DNA from: Oscheius sp. JU75
Lineage: Eukaryota > Nematoda > Chromadorea > Rhabditida > Rhabditidae
Length of the DNA: 64,000 nucleotides
Reading direction: 5' to 3'
NCBI GenBank assembly: GCA_037178855.1
Contig: JASJZC010000007.1
Coordinates: 9,796,001 to 9,860,000, forward strand
In this document: one piece after another, positions 45,401-56,900 of the stretch
How positions within the stretch are numbered: position 1 is the stretch's first letter
How the letters are laid out: the number at the start of each line of letters is the position of its first letter
Notes under the pieces: generated by a model
The model's input: the letters and a program-made list of their open reading frames with translations, nothing else
What the model was told of the DNA's origin: nothing
Databases searched by the model: none
Made by a program: the position numbers and the translations under genes

Positions 45401-46902
45401 GAGCAACCAATGAAAGTGTTCAATCCCCTTCCATATTTTTCTTATTTTCGAAAAAGCAGCGAAGCTGTCTAAACTGTAACGATAAAGTTACTCACTCCGG
45501 GACAGTATGTTAAGAGGCCAGACTTGTAATGGCTGCACAGGCTGACTTGACCGGTTCATATGACGTGACAGACTACATCCCTCAACAACTAAAGAAAATA
45601 ACGAAGATTTCGAAATTTTCAAGGAGATGGGACGCACAGGCAGTGACAATATAAAATGGTGGTGTAACAAAAGCAGCTCTAACTCCAGTGACCTTATAAA
45701 TGGGAAAGACTACAAACCGCCTGCAAATTGGACTTGGCAAAACTCCGATTAAGGCGAGATCTCTCGACTCTTCCTCGTAAAGGCACTCAGTTAAAGATCA
45801 TAATTTCCGGAAGAGACTCTCCCCATCAAAACAGGAACTGGAATGACCACCTAGCACACACTCGATCTCGTGGTCTCTTCTCTGAATCTGATATGAGAGT
45901 TGGGATTGCTTACAACCCACGCACACACTCCTTATCTTAAGGCTCTTGCTTTCTACTTCTGGGTATTCCATTACTTTTTGCGGCCTCTTTAGTCCTCCTC
46001 CCGAATTAGCTTGATCGCCGTCTCCCAGAAGAGTCGTATTGGGAAGGAATGAAAAACAGTCGTTCGAGTGCATCAATGGTCTAAGAGCAGAAAAGTGAAA
46101 AGAAAACAGATCTGAAGAAGTGCTCAAGAAAAGTGAAACTGCGATCGTCATAACAGATGACTCAGCTTTAATGTCGGAGAAACAAGCAAGAAGGTCTTCC
46201 ACCTCCTAGATTGCCTGTTTGGTTGCCTTCCACTATCCTCACACATGTGGAAAAGATAAACTAAGCATTGGAAGCCATAAAAAGTTGAAAAGACTGTGAG
46301 AAAACTTTTCATAGAGGCGTGTGACACTTTGGTCAGCTGACCATGTGTCTGTACTCTGGTCTGGAGCTCTGTTTTGATTAATTTTCATATTCTGAAAATC
46401 TTGCAAAAATTCTGGTGAAAAGCAAAAGTTGAGCCTATTCTTAACTTGTGAGAATCTCAGATCTGGGCAGAGAAAAAGTAACGGCCGCTGGAAGAAACAT
46501 GAACAAGGACTGCTACATTCTGGATACCATAGAAGACGACCTAGAAAACACCTGATGGAGATCAAGAGAATGTTTGATATTTTTCCAATATAATAATGTT
46601 TTTCAATCTCAAGGAGTCAAAGCCAAGAACGAAAGGGTAACATGATTTTGAAATAATCAATATGTTACATAGAAACTAGAGATCAAACTTTTTTGTAAAG
46701 CATAACAGAAGCATTTTTTTCCATTTCTCTTCACAAGTACTGTTTGTTTCTTTAAAACAATGAAAGATTTAACTGTACCTCACAAGACTACCACAAGAAG
46801 CCATAGTAGCTCAAACACTGGCAATAGCGGCAAAAGATGACCATCATACTTATAGGGCTACAGTTATATTTGCACCAAATATTGTATCTCTAACTACAAG
46901 GC
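39486..46902. other. 7.4-kb gene desert
   Basis: No spliced gene or conserved motif found on either strand. It contains a (GA)n run at about 41947-41968, A/T-rich blocks, one GAGACGGTACG motif near 44092 and scattered purine-rich repeat. Open frames here are short, overlap on both strands and lack family resemblance. The part next to 39.5 kb is likely GPCR promoter sequence. Confidence 0.5.
41946..41969. repeat. (GA)n microsatellite
   Basis: An uninterrupted GAGAGAGAGAGAGAGAGAGA run followed by TAGAGG. Confidence 0.85.
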
Positions 46903-48465
46903 TTAACCAACGACGGCGACAGAATGAGTGCTCATCTTCTTAATACTTCCCACAGTGACCACACTCATCTTCCTGGCCGCTGCCGCAGTCATTGAACTAG
47001 CCTCAGCTCCGGCGTCCTTCGGAGCCGGGTTGAGTCCAAATAGCCTACGAGTAGCCACTCTATATTCGGCACTGAACTTGCTAACTGGCATTAATTGGAA
47101 GCTGCTTACTTTTTAAAGTAGAAGACAAAAAAGTTGCTGGCAGTGGAAATGTTGACGGTTATCCCGGCATATTGTTGCATAAGGGCTCGATAAAATGGGG
47201 ATAGTCCCTCTTCCGACGAAAAGATTTGGTACGAAAGTGTGTTGGCGGCAGTTGTACACATCCAGCCAAAACAGACAAGTCCTACGGTAATTGCGATGGA
47301 GATGAACACAGCTTTGAATCTGGAGCCTAAATTCGATTTTGAGACAATTCAAAAAGAATGACCAACTTCCTCCCTTCTTTTTGAGCTCGTAGGCAGCAAA
47401 GATGTAGAGTCCTATGATAGAAATGTAGAGCACGTAGCCAGAATAGGTGAAGAAGGTAAAGCCTCCCATGAGACCGACAGGTACGGCACATTCAAATTCA
47501 CTGAAAACGTTAAATGCTATCTTAAAGCTATTGAGTGCTTGAGGTATTAGCCAATCTGGGATCTTCAGTACATGTTGGCACTATAGTTCAACTTTTTAAT
47601 ACCAATGAATCAATTTATCTGACCAAAACATACGAACTTTCTAATTTGCTAAAGTAAGTTTATCAACAGTCTCAGGCTACCTTTAATTTGTACAACATAA
47701 CTGAGCGGGGGTTTAAAGTGCACAAAATATATTTTGTAAGGACGTCAATAAGACAAACTCAAAGTTTCTGAATCTGCAAAAAATTTAGCAACTACCGTAT
47801 AGGGTGCAAGTTGTTGGGGTCTGTAGGGCTCTTTTGAAAGACTCCAATTGAACAAAAACCATTGGAGCTCTATTGTATTACTTATTTATCTTTCGCCAAA
47901 CTTACTTCGGAATTCTGTATCTCCAACCAAGATACATCACATAGATTGTATAGACTATAGGAAACACCATTTGGCAGCTAACATACTGTAGTTTCATTTC
48001 CTGATACATCCGATACCTAAATCTTTGCATTTGCGGCTTTTAATGGCCTACTTTGCAGGAAAGACGATTGCTATGATACGGTCAATGCCCATTGCCAAAA
48101 TCATCGGGGCTCCTAAGTTACAGCCGATAAGAGGCACAAAAAGAACCCAATAGCAGTCTTGCTGCTTCATCGTGGCTAAAACTGGAGTATCTGGGATCTA
48201 TGATGATTTACTTTTGCTGAAAACATTGTACGAGAAGGGAAACTGTCCGCATTCGTGAATCAGATCGGCGAAGCATGTTATCGCTATCAGGAGATGACAA
48301 GGGGAGCGGAGACGTCTAAATGGTCATGGTTGTGAAAATATGGTACCCTTACTTAGATTTATATGTTGCTACCAGAATCAAAAAGTTCCCAGTCACTCCT
48401 ATCAAGGAACACGTTCCAAAGAAGAATCCTAAGGGTAGGACGAGCGGATGGATGCCTTCAAACAT
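46903..48465 (-). CDS. SRSX-type serpentine chemoreceptor
   Basis: A multi-exon seven-pass receptor read from ATG 48465. TM1 is LIGVTGNFLILVATYKSKRL. TM2 is CHLLIAITCFADLIHECGQF. TM3 follows CYWVLFVPLIGCNLGAP and ends in MILAMGIDRIIAIVFPAKY, the nematode serpentine MxIGIDR-type motif instead of DRY. TM4 starts at QYVSCQMVFPIVYTIYVMYL, TM5 covers MGGFTFFTYSGYVLYISIIG, TM6 VFISIAITVGLVCFGWMCTT and TM7 ITVNISTASNFFVFYFKN. A C-terminal tail rich in Ala and Ser follows. Introns are 30-60 nt and all joins checked keep phase. This pattern fits the Srsx family of nematode chemosensory GPCRs, expressed mostly in sensory neurons; the ligand cannot be guessed. It lies 191 bp downstream of an RGS gene on the same strand. 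Confidence 0.85.
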
Positions 48466-48576
48466 CGGCGACAAGACTGAACTTGTTTGGGCACAGTCAG
48501 GCTCCGAAATCTCTCACGGTACACGCGTACCAATCATGAGAACAGCAGTCACACCTCCTCTCGACGAGATCAAACT

Positions 48577-48585
48577 CTGGGAAAA
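48577..48585 (-). promoter_or_regulatory. Candidate trans-splice acceptor upstream of the SRSX gene
   Basis: On the minus strand TTTTCCCAG lies about 80 nt after the RGS stop codon and about 110 nt before the SRSX start. No AATAAA is seen between the two genes. The position matches an SL2-type intercistronic acceptor, but it may be a normal 5' UTR splice site. Confidence 0.35.
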
Positions 48586-48656
48586 CGCAACTTTGCAGAG
48601 TTTTGAGATCAAGATTCATTAGCTTAGAAACTTTAACAGTCAAATATAGTATCATA

Positions 48657-50184
48657 TTAATTGCTGTGGGGCCGGAGTTTGCCGAGGAGGAGGGCATACT
48701 GCCGAGACTGGAGGTACCTTACATAGGGGTCATTTCGGAGTAGCTGAAAAATTGACAAGGCTTGTGTCTTAGCTGTGAAATTTTGTCTGTAGTTACTTAA
48801 GCAAGCCAGACACTCGTACCTGCTCGACATTCTTCACAGCTTCGTCAAAAATGCCAATATCCACGTCGGAAAGAGCTATCCGTGTCTCGATTGTCTGTCT
48901 CACGCCATATGGAAGGAAGACCTAAAATTGCGGGCTGCATTTGACACACACACAGCTCCCTGCACACCTCGTTTGCACATCCTTCGGCCAGATATGTTTG
49001 CTGTAGGATTTTTGCCATGTTCAACATGGCAGGTGACTTGTTTCGGGTGCCGCGAAACTCTACTACAGCCTCCCAAAAGCGCAGATTCTCCTCGGCGCGG
49101 ATGTTGCGCAAGAACAGCCGAAAATGATGCCGTCCGACCTAATTTCCGTTTAGAATGCGGCGACGATCACACATACGTGATTACCAAGAAGTGCCTCGAA
49201 AGAGCTAGCCCATCGCTCTGCCGTTTGTCTTGGCAGCAACTGCTCCAAAAACTCCAAGTAGACCTCGGATCGCCGAAATCGCGGAAACTGGTCATTTTCC
49301 AGCAGTCGGCGTACCTAAAAAGGCGCGCGCAAATGGCCTTAATAATTCCTCCTTCTCACTTCTTTAATAGCTGGAGCGAAGTCCTCAGGGTCCAGTTCGC
49401 CCTTACTGGCTGCGTCTTTAATTTTCTTTCGGAAAAATGTTAATGGACCGGTAGATAGACTTACCTTCATGGCCACACTAGAGAGATTTACGCACGGACA
49501 GTAGATATCAATGATCTCTTTTGCGAAATTCTAATATCTGATTGAATTCAGTCAGACGAACCCACTTTTTTCTCATCACTGCTTTTCATCTTTTTAAGAC
49601 GGTCTACTGCCTCGATAAAAGAGAGGTTTTCATCGGCCAGTGACTGATATAGGAAGTACCGAAATAGAGCCTTCCCTAAGACGTTGATTGTAGTAAAAGG
49701 CAGAAACTCCGAGTGACAGAGAGACGAAGGTACAAAGAGACAGAAAGACAGAGGTATAGTTATATGGTTTCCCACCTTTCTCGTCAGCTAGCACATTAGT
49801 ACAGCTGCCTGAAGCCCATGCTGCAGCTCGCATATAATCTATTCCTTCAATAGATGGCTTCGGCGGTTCGGGCCGATCGACGCGAGCCTGGGCATCGAAA
49901 ACGCCAGTCATTTCTGGAAGATTCATTTGTTAAAAATGCCTCTCTCTCTTGTTGCGTGTCCTCACAATTTCCTTTTTTTGTCAGCGCTCTTCTTCATTCA
50001 GGACCGTGATTAGTTTCCATGGATCCTGGGAACAAAACCCACACAGATCAAGAGTGTCACATGTCTTATTGTGCTGGATGTGTGTACGAATTTAGTGGTC
50101 AGGCACTGTACCTAGAATGATCTCCTCCTCGAAAACGTGAATGTCGCGAAAGTCTTCAATGTCCACAGAGAAGGCAGGAAGCAT
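48657..50184 (-). CDS. rgs-3: Two-RGS-domain regulator of G-protein signalling (RGS-3-like)
   Basis: RGS proteins speed GTP hydrolysis by G-alpha. Two RGS modules can be read on the minus strand. The first runs from MRAAAWASGSCTNVLADEKG through FRYFLYQSLADENLSFIEAV, EIIDIYCPCVNLSS and EVYLEFLEQLLP. The second is HHFRLFLRNIRAEENLRFWE, through ILQQTYLAEGCANE and VRYLQSRQYALLLGKLRP, to a stop at 48657. The ENLxFxEAV and EENLRFWEAV blocks are the family signature. A two-RGS layout is known for C. elegans RGS-3, which tunes sensory-neuron signalling; the symbol rests on this architecture. The N-terminus is less certain: a start at 50184 (MLPAFSVDIEDFRDIHVFEE) splices in phase through a small exon near 50000-50025, but MNLPEMTGVFDAQ at 49926 is possible. 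The simple repeat near 49700-49760 lies in an intron. Confidence 0.87.
49700..49765. repeat. GACAGAGA-type simple repeat in an RGS intron
   Basis: Units such as GACAGAGAGACGAAGG and GAGACAGAAAGACAGAG sit inside the first RGS module's intron on -. Confidence 0.7.
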
Positions 50185-52783
50185 GACAGAGCTCGGAGAG
50201 AGAGACTTGGCAACAAATGGCTTACAGTAAAATTGACAAGGATTAGCCTCCCATGTGCCATCTTGATTTAGTAAAAAAATGGTGCCTGTACGTTGAGGTG
50301 TTTTTCTTCAGGCCAGGAACGAGCCCCGTATCCTTCCCCCATTAGGCAGTTGTTTTCAGCAAAAGACATTTTTCTTTAATAGCAGCCTGGTATATAAGGC
50401 AGGAATATCAATTTCAGTCCTCCCCTCCCCTTCCCTAGGTGACAGAGTACCATAGAGCCCCGCGGTTGCATTTAAAATAGCGGTACCTATTCCCATAGCC
50501 TCTTTTATATCCGCACTCTCACACCAAGTGCACTCGTAGCTATTTTTCTCCTATCCTCTCTGAAGCCCTGAGAAAGCAGGTGTTTCTTCCGTAGACCTAT
50601 GAACTGTGAACATAAGTCGTACCTTGCTAATAGTCCAGGTGATATCTCTGTGTGTGAACCGGCGCAGAGTCGTGGAAAAGGGGAAGCGGTAAAACGTTGC
50701 CTGGGTGATAAAACGGATGTTGATATTAAAGCCGTCTCCGTGGTGAGCTGCTGCGTCTGTTAATGATCTCTTCGTAGAGGAGATTCCGATCGTTTCATAA
50801 TGAGTCCTCCTCAGATTCTTCGGCCTAATTGAAAGAGCAGAAAAGGCTATTCACGAACAGAAGCGCAAATGATTATTTCCCCCGGGAGCATATGCGCGAA
50901 AAAATGTTCAGAAGAAGGGAAGTGAGTGAGCCATTTCCTATATTGTTCTGTCTCCTTCCGGGACTTCAGAAAGTTTATACATCCATTGAAGAAACTTCCA
51001 GAGACGGTTTCTCCCGTACTGTATCAGCAGTCAAAAAAAATAAAACGAACTTTGGCCAGTACTGTGTCTGAAATCGGGAAAATTCTCACCCGTACTATCT
51101 TAATAGCCGGTGTACGCTTCTCCGTACCGTCTCATCATCGAGACTAATTCGTATCTAGGAATCCAGAGCGTCCCCTCCCGTACCGACTCAGTCTAATTAC
51201 AATTTGTAGTCTGTCAATTGGGCACGTTGGATTCTTTCCCGTATTGTCTGAGCAACCGAAGGTGTGCTCTCCTGTACTGTCTCAGCTGAAGGGCAAGTTC
51301 ATAATCGTACAGAGCTCTCCCGTACTGCCAGATACTCGCACTTTCTTGATAGCTGTATATTGTCTCACCTGTACCGTCTCGATAGGGAACAGCCTCTGCA
51401 ATTGGAAAAAACCCTCCAGGTCCCCGTCGGACCAAGTTGGCGTGACGACATTTCTGTTCTCAAATTTTAGGGCAGATTCACAGGCAGACATTTTCAATTC
51501 GCGACGTGGTGGAAGAATAAGCTGCCAGATTCTTCTTGTGTTACTTGCGTCGAAGCATCCAGCGTAATGGTTTAATGCACCAGGAGAAACCTGCTCTCAT
51601 GTTGCGGCTCATTTGACATTTTGAATGGGTTGTGGTCTTCCAGATGCGTCTCTCTTTCGTCCTATTCAACACCACATGTGAACTATATACACTTGCACAC
51701 ACTGATTTTCTTTTAGTAGACGAGCGAGGTCGGGGAAACGTTGTATGTGACTCATTTATTACACCCTTCTCTCGATCCAAGGGGCAAATTGACACCAATG
51801 GGTTAATCCGTCTCGTCGGATCTAGCCCCCTAATATCACTCCATATAACACATCCCTTTTCTAATCCCAGCTCTGCCATATTACGTTTCTCGAAATTATT
51901 TTGAAGAGAGGGAGACTGTCTCCTTTATCTCTTCCCTATCACATAATCTTCCAGTCTTCGGCCCCCTTAACCTGTTTCGGGGGCAAGGTGTCACAAGTAG
52001 CCCTCTATTACGCGAGTTTTTCTTTTGAGCAGGGGCAGGTTTTTCACACAATTGATTTCGAACAGGTGGCCACTCTTGTGTGTGTTGAGGGCTGTGTTTC
52101 CTGGTCTGATAGCCACATTGATTCTATTGCAACCATGTCATGGCTACCCCCTTTATCCAAAGTCTCGCAGCTACCAGAACATCTGTTTTGTCGTAACGAC
52201 TGAAACCACATCAATTTTACAGCCAGATGTTAACCCGCACATTCACATTGTCGGGGCAGTAGTTTAGCCGCAAAATCTGTTACTATTGTTCGCATAAGGT
52301 GGTGAAGAGTCTCTTTCACGCATATTTTTTCACTTTTAAATGAAATTTAAGCCATTTCGAGTCGTCAAGCTATAAAAAGTGGTTAACAAGCTGTTTCGGG
52401 GGCCAACAAGGACAGAAAATGGTCTCGAGAAATGTTCCTACAGCTTATAAGTGAAAGTTTTGTGTTTTGTTGTGCTTAAATAGCGATTAAAGGGAAGGAA
52501 ACACTTGTACATTCTCGAAGAGGGTGTATTTTTGTTTATCGAGCGGCCGCAACTGGCGGGGGCTGCATATCGATCGGCCGCCCGGCCCTTTCCCGCTGTT
52601 CCATTCCTTTCCCACTCACTCACTCACGTCTTTACACACGCATTCAATCAAAAAAAACAGAGAGAATTCAATTTCAGAGAGAGGGAGACACACCAGGCCG
52701 GCCTTCCACTCTCACCAACCTCGGTCTCCACACTTAATTTTTTCCAAGTCCTCCCGGCGCGTCGGGCAAAGTAAAGAACAAAA
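50185..52783. other. Intergenic stretch with a CCCGTACTGTCTC repeat array
   Basis: Upstream of the RGS gene (-) and calcineurin B gene (+), so it should contain both promoters. Besides the repeat array at 50.95-51.42 kb I see CACTCACTCACTCAC at about 52612 and no coding signal. Open frames at 51.2-51.9 kb are repeat-derived. Confidence 0.5.
50950..51420. repeat. Degenerate CCCGTACTGTCTCAG array
   Basis: About nine copies of a CCYGTACYGTCTCA-like unit occur at irregular 30-60 nt spacing: near 51014, 51054, 51087, 51117, 51175, 51237, 51268, 51317 and 51366. This is the reverse complement of the GAGACGGTACGGG motif found in an intron at 14.04-14.22 kb. Confidence 0.75.
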
Positions 52784-53984
52784 ATGGTAAGAGCAGTCGG
52801 GTTTTATGACTTCGAGACGTCTGGTTGGGATTTGGAGAGAAAATGCGTTATTGAGAGAGAATGTGGACATGGACTAATTCTCATCATTTTCAGGGAAATG
52901 AGAGCTCTCTACCGATGGAAATGTGCAGCAATTGTGAGTTTTTTTTCATATTTTCATCATACAAATCCATATTCTTAAAAAGTATCAAAACCTCATATCC
53001 TTTATCATACGGATTGAATCGATAGTCTTTTCACAGTCCTTAACACAGTCCAGTTCCTTTTGCTTGTAGACTGAGTGACCGAAGAGAGGATTTTGTACGG
53101 TTTCGGATCCAATGACCAGTAAAGGGTCACTGGAGCCGAAACTGTACAAAATTAAAAGGGCCGTACCCTCGAGATCACATTTTTGAGTATACTCTGGTTA
53201 CGATAGCAAGCACCAGCTTTTTTAACTTCTTCGTATTTTGACCAATTTCAGTTGATGCCTACGAGCTGCGGAGGCTTGCCCGTCGCTTCAAGAAGCTGGA
53301 TATCGATGGCTCAGGGTCTTTGTCAGTTGAAGAATTCATGTCGTTGCCGGAGCTGCAACAAAATCCTCTTGTACAACGGGTAATTGACATTTTCGATGAG
53401 GATGGGAACGGAGAAGTTGATTTTAGAGGTAATTGATCCTTTTCTTTCTTTATTACCTTGCCATTTCCAGAATTTATCCAAGGTATCTCACAGTTTAGTG
53501 TTAAAGGAGACAAGACGACCAAACTAAAATGTAAAGACACTATTTTTTTACTCATATATTGTCAAATTCAGTCGCTTTTCGGATTTACGACATGGATAGA
53601 GACGGCTACATATCAAATGGTGAACTTTTCCAGGTAGACATGAATTTTAATCTTTGCTTAAAAGTATCTTCAGGTTTTGAAAATGATGGTTGGGAACAAT
53701 CTGAAGGACTCACAACTGCAGCAAATTGTCGACAAAACGATTCTTTTCCATGACAAGGACGGCGACGGCAAGATTTCATTCCAAGAGTTCTGTGATGTGA
53801 GTCTCTTCCTCCTATTTTTACCTTTTTGGTTCAACAGATGTGTAATAACATTTTGAGACTAACTTCGGAGGCAACTTACAGTTTTGTTTTGATCAAAAAT
53901 AGACAAGAGCATGCGAAAAATGTGTTTCTTCAGGTTGTGGAGCACACAGAGGTGCACAAGAAGATGGTGCTCGAGAACATCTGA
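52784..53984 (+). CDS. cnb-1: Calcineurin regulatory subunit B
   Basis: The Ca2+-binding regulatory subunit of the phosphatase calcineurin (cytosolic, membrane-anchored by myristate). Seven exons (52784-52786, 52894-52933, 53252-53428, 53471-53530, 53572-53633, 53674-53796, 53934-53984) encode 171 residues, one longer than the mammalian protein. The N-terminus [16 protein letters not shown] keeps the Gly2 myristoylation signal. Four EF-hand loops are intact: [36 protein letters not shown] and [12 protein letters not shown]. Blocks such as [18 protein letters not shown] and [20 protein letters not shown] are nearly invariant across animals. The first coding exon is just the ATG, cut directly after the start codon. 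Intron 2 contains a 63-nt hairpin. A long 3' region follows with CT-rich repeats; AATAAA occurs near 54680. Confidence 0.97.
53090..53152 (+). ncRNA. 63-nt near-perfect hairpin in the calcineurin B intron (candidate pre-miRNA)
   Basis: The left arm ATTTTGTACGGTTTCGGATC continues into CAATGACC, and the right arm GGTCACTGGAGCCGAAACTG continues into TACAAAAT. By pairing I count 28 positions with 2 mismatches and 1 G-U, closed by a 7-nt loop. The arm length suits a pre-miRNA, and it lies on the sense strand of a host intron. I do not recognise a known miRNA seed. A short palindromic transposon remnant (MITE) is the main alternative. Confidence 0.45.
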
Positions 53985-56900
53985 TCGACACTTAGACGCT
54001 CAGTCTCGCCCTACAACCACTTTTTCTCTCTTCCCGCTTCTTTTATTCCTCGCGGCCTTCTTCTTCTTCTCCTCGTGAAACTCAACTCCCTTCTCCCTGT
54101 CTCTCTCTCTCTCTCTCCGTGTAAATACTAATTATTCGCCTAGGATATGTATACATTGCGGTTTTTCTGTCTCTCCTCTAGCCAGCCTCTCATTATGTAC
54201 CAATTAAGAGTGGACAACGGGCTAACTTCTTCCGTGACCTATCTGTGTTTTCAACTTCCACTTTGCCGTTCAAATAACGTCTCTCTCTCTCTCACACACA
54301 CATCGTTTTTTTCATTAACGGAATTCTGAAGTTGCACGAACAACGCGTTATTTAGGCTTTCACCTGTGATTCTTCCCCTCCTTGAAGCATGCTTAAGCCC
54401 GCGTATCATTTTCAGGTAGTTGGCAGCCTGGATGTCCATGAGAAAATGGTCGTCAAGCCCTAGTAGAGATGCTCCCTAATCAAATCAGCCATCCCTCCAT
54501 CTTCCTCCTTTCTTCCACTGTCTCAAAATGGCTATCAACGTTTTTTCCTGGAATCTTTTGCTAGTACGAATACATCCTTATCGCTTCAAATTCCCTTCCC
54601 CAATGTTTTGTTATATGTTTTTACTAGTCATCAAAACAGAAAAAATGTTTATTATATTATATGTGTGGTCATATAGATAATAAATTTAATTGTTTCTATG
54701 AATACCTCATGAGAAACAGGAACGAAATGATAAATTTGAAACGAAGAGCTTAGCCTTGACGGGACAGCGAAAGGAATGCTTTTAGGTAGAGTGTATCAGC
54801 TGAGCAGGATGAGCCCTTAAGTATATCTGATAGATCCTCTTCCCGATGTTCCATTAGAAATGCTGATTCGTTGCAGAATTACGCGCCACAGAGATGAAAG
54901 ATGCTGATTGAGAACTGATTTGAGCAGGGAAGTTCAAAATATTTCCACTATTAGCTTATAAGTACAAAAAGAAAATGGACTAGTGTATGGCTATAATACT
55001 TTCGCGTAGTTTGCGCCAGTTTCGTAGAAAATGTGCTTTGAACATAAAAAGTTCAGCGTGCGGACCAAGTTGATCCGGGCTTGCAGACATGCGTGTGCGA
55101 CCTTCGACAAGCACCTTAAAAAACGCTCTGTATTTTGTCTATGCGTCACTTGACTTCGTAGATCAGTTGCAGTTTGCTTCTTTTTCGGGCTACCTGCTTC
55201 CGACTTTTCGCTTAGCTTGGTTAGAAGAGATATACAAACCGACAGACGAAGACGGCCCGTGTTTAATTACTTTTTTTAATAACATGGAAAAATGTTTTTT
55301 TTCTTCTTTGATAGGTCGAGTGACGAGACACGTGCGGACAGGTAAACAGTAAAGAATCAGAATCAATCAACGATGCTCTTAATTAAGTCAAGTTGCCCAA
55401 GGGGCCTTATAAATCCTCGTGGGTACAAAAACTTTGCACAAGCTGTTGATCTCTGACATTTGAAAGTTGTAACCATACTATTTGTGTTTTCTAGTCTTTC
55501 TCATCTCCGGTCTTTCTACTTCCAAGACAAACGACGAATTCCGCAAACGAAGTTGGCCAAACTCTTCTTGTTTTTATTTTCCCTATCGTTTGCAGACTTG
55601 TATGACAAGAGAGAACCCTTTCTGCGAGAAAAAGCTACCCCCTGGAGCTAGGAATTGTCCTTGGTATCATTTTCAACTGAACCCGTTCCTTCTCTGATGG
55701 TTAAATTGATTCGTAATGAGAAAGGGAAGGTATCCTGCTTTAGTTTGAGGTCGTCGTTCCAATTTTTCGCGCTCCTTGCGATCTCTTCCTGCAAAGCAAG
55801 GTACAAACTCGTAAAGAAAGAGAGAGACCACGAGAGCGGCGCATCTGTTGTCGGGCTCGCTTGTTCAGCGAACTGGGATCCGTTTTAGAGATCACATCAG
55901 TCCACCGGCCATATTTTTGAATCTTCTATGGACACGAAAACGCTCCACTGCACTCAGGAATCCATGAGAACTTCCGCGCTGTTTTGATATGCAGCATTGA
56001 GTGTGAGAAGAGATCTTCTTCCCTCTTAAAGAAGCCAGCGGGGGTCAAAATATTTTCCAATCCCCAAATGACCATTGTCTGTTACGTAGTTGGCGGGAAG
56101 AGACACTGAGACACCAATTACCGCTTTTTCACCTGTATCGTCATTTCGAGAAGGTGACTCAGGGTACAGGCCATTGTTGTGACGTTACCGTCTCGGGAAA
56201 TTAGAGGAGGTCAAGCTTGGTCAGGTGCTGACATACAATCTCATTTCGCATGATTTAGCGAAGAAGAGAAGAAAGTTTCATAAGCGCCGATAGGGAGGTG
56301 CTTAGATCAAAAATTCAAAGCGTTTGGCCAATGTACATTCGTAAATCGGGACAGTATATAAGACAGAGAACGGATTCAGGGGGTGGCGCTTCACTTTCCA
56401 ACTTCACTCAAAAAAACTGGCCAATTGACGACTTTTACTTTCATCCTCACTCAAAACTTGGGGAAAGATTCTTAGTCCCGTTTTAACGTTGTTTTACGCT
56501 CTCTCTGCCGCCTGTCCGGTACGTCATATTGCCCCTGAGGCCATCGTCCTTCATCACACATTCACAAAGGAACATGGCGAAAAACAGAGGCTTTTACTAG
56601 GGCAGGGCAGAAACAATGGTTAAGTGGTGTCAATGGCCTGCGGTGTTACAACTCTTGCCATCTCTTCTAGGGCAACGGGCCAGTCTCGTTAGTTAATTGT
56701 TCCCTTAGGGCGACCGTCCGTCTCTCTCTTCTCTGCTTTTCTCAAACTAGTCATTTCCTTAGGAAGCATTGTCCCCTTCGGCCACCCTCTATTACTGTCC
56801 ACAACACACCACACTTGAGACTATTCCCGCAATGTTTATTATTTTTAGAGGAAGTCTACTATTTTGCACTTTGTTCGATGCCACAGACTCCTAAAATCGC

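Noticed and set aside
51214-51904. Several open frames of 70-112 codons on both strands
   Set aside because: They arise from the degenerate CCCGTACTGTCTC array and overlap each other on opposite strands.
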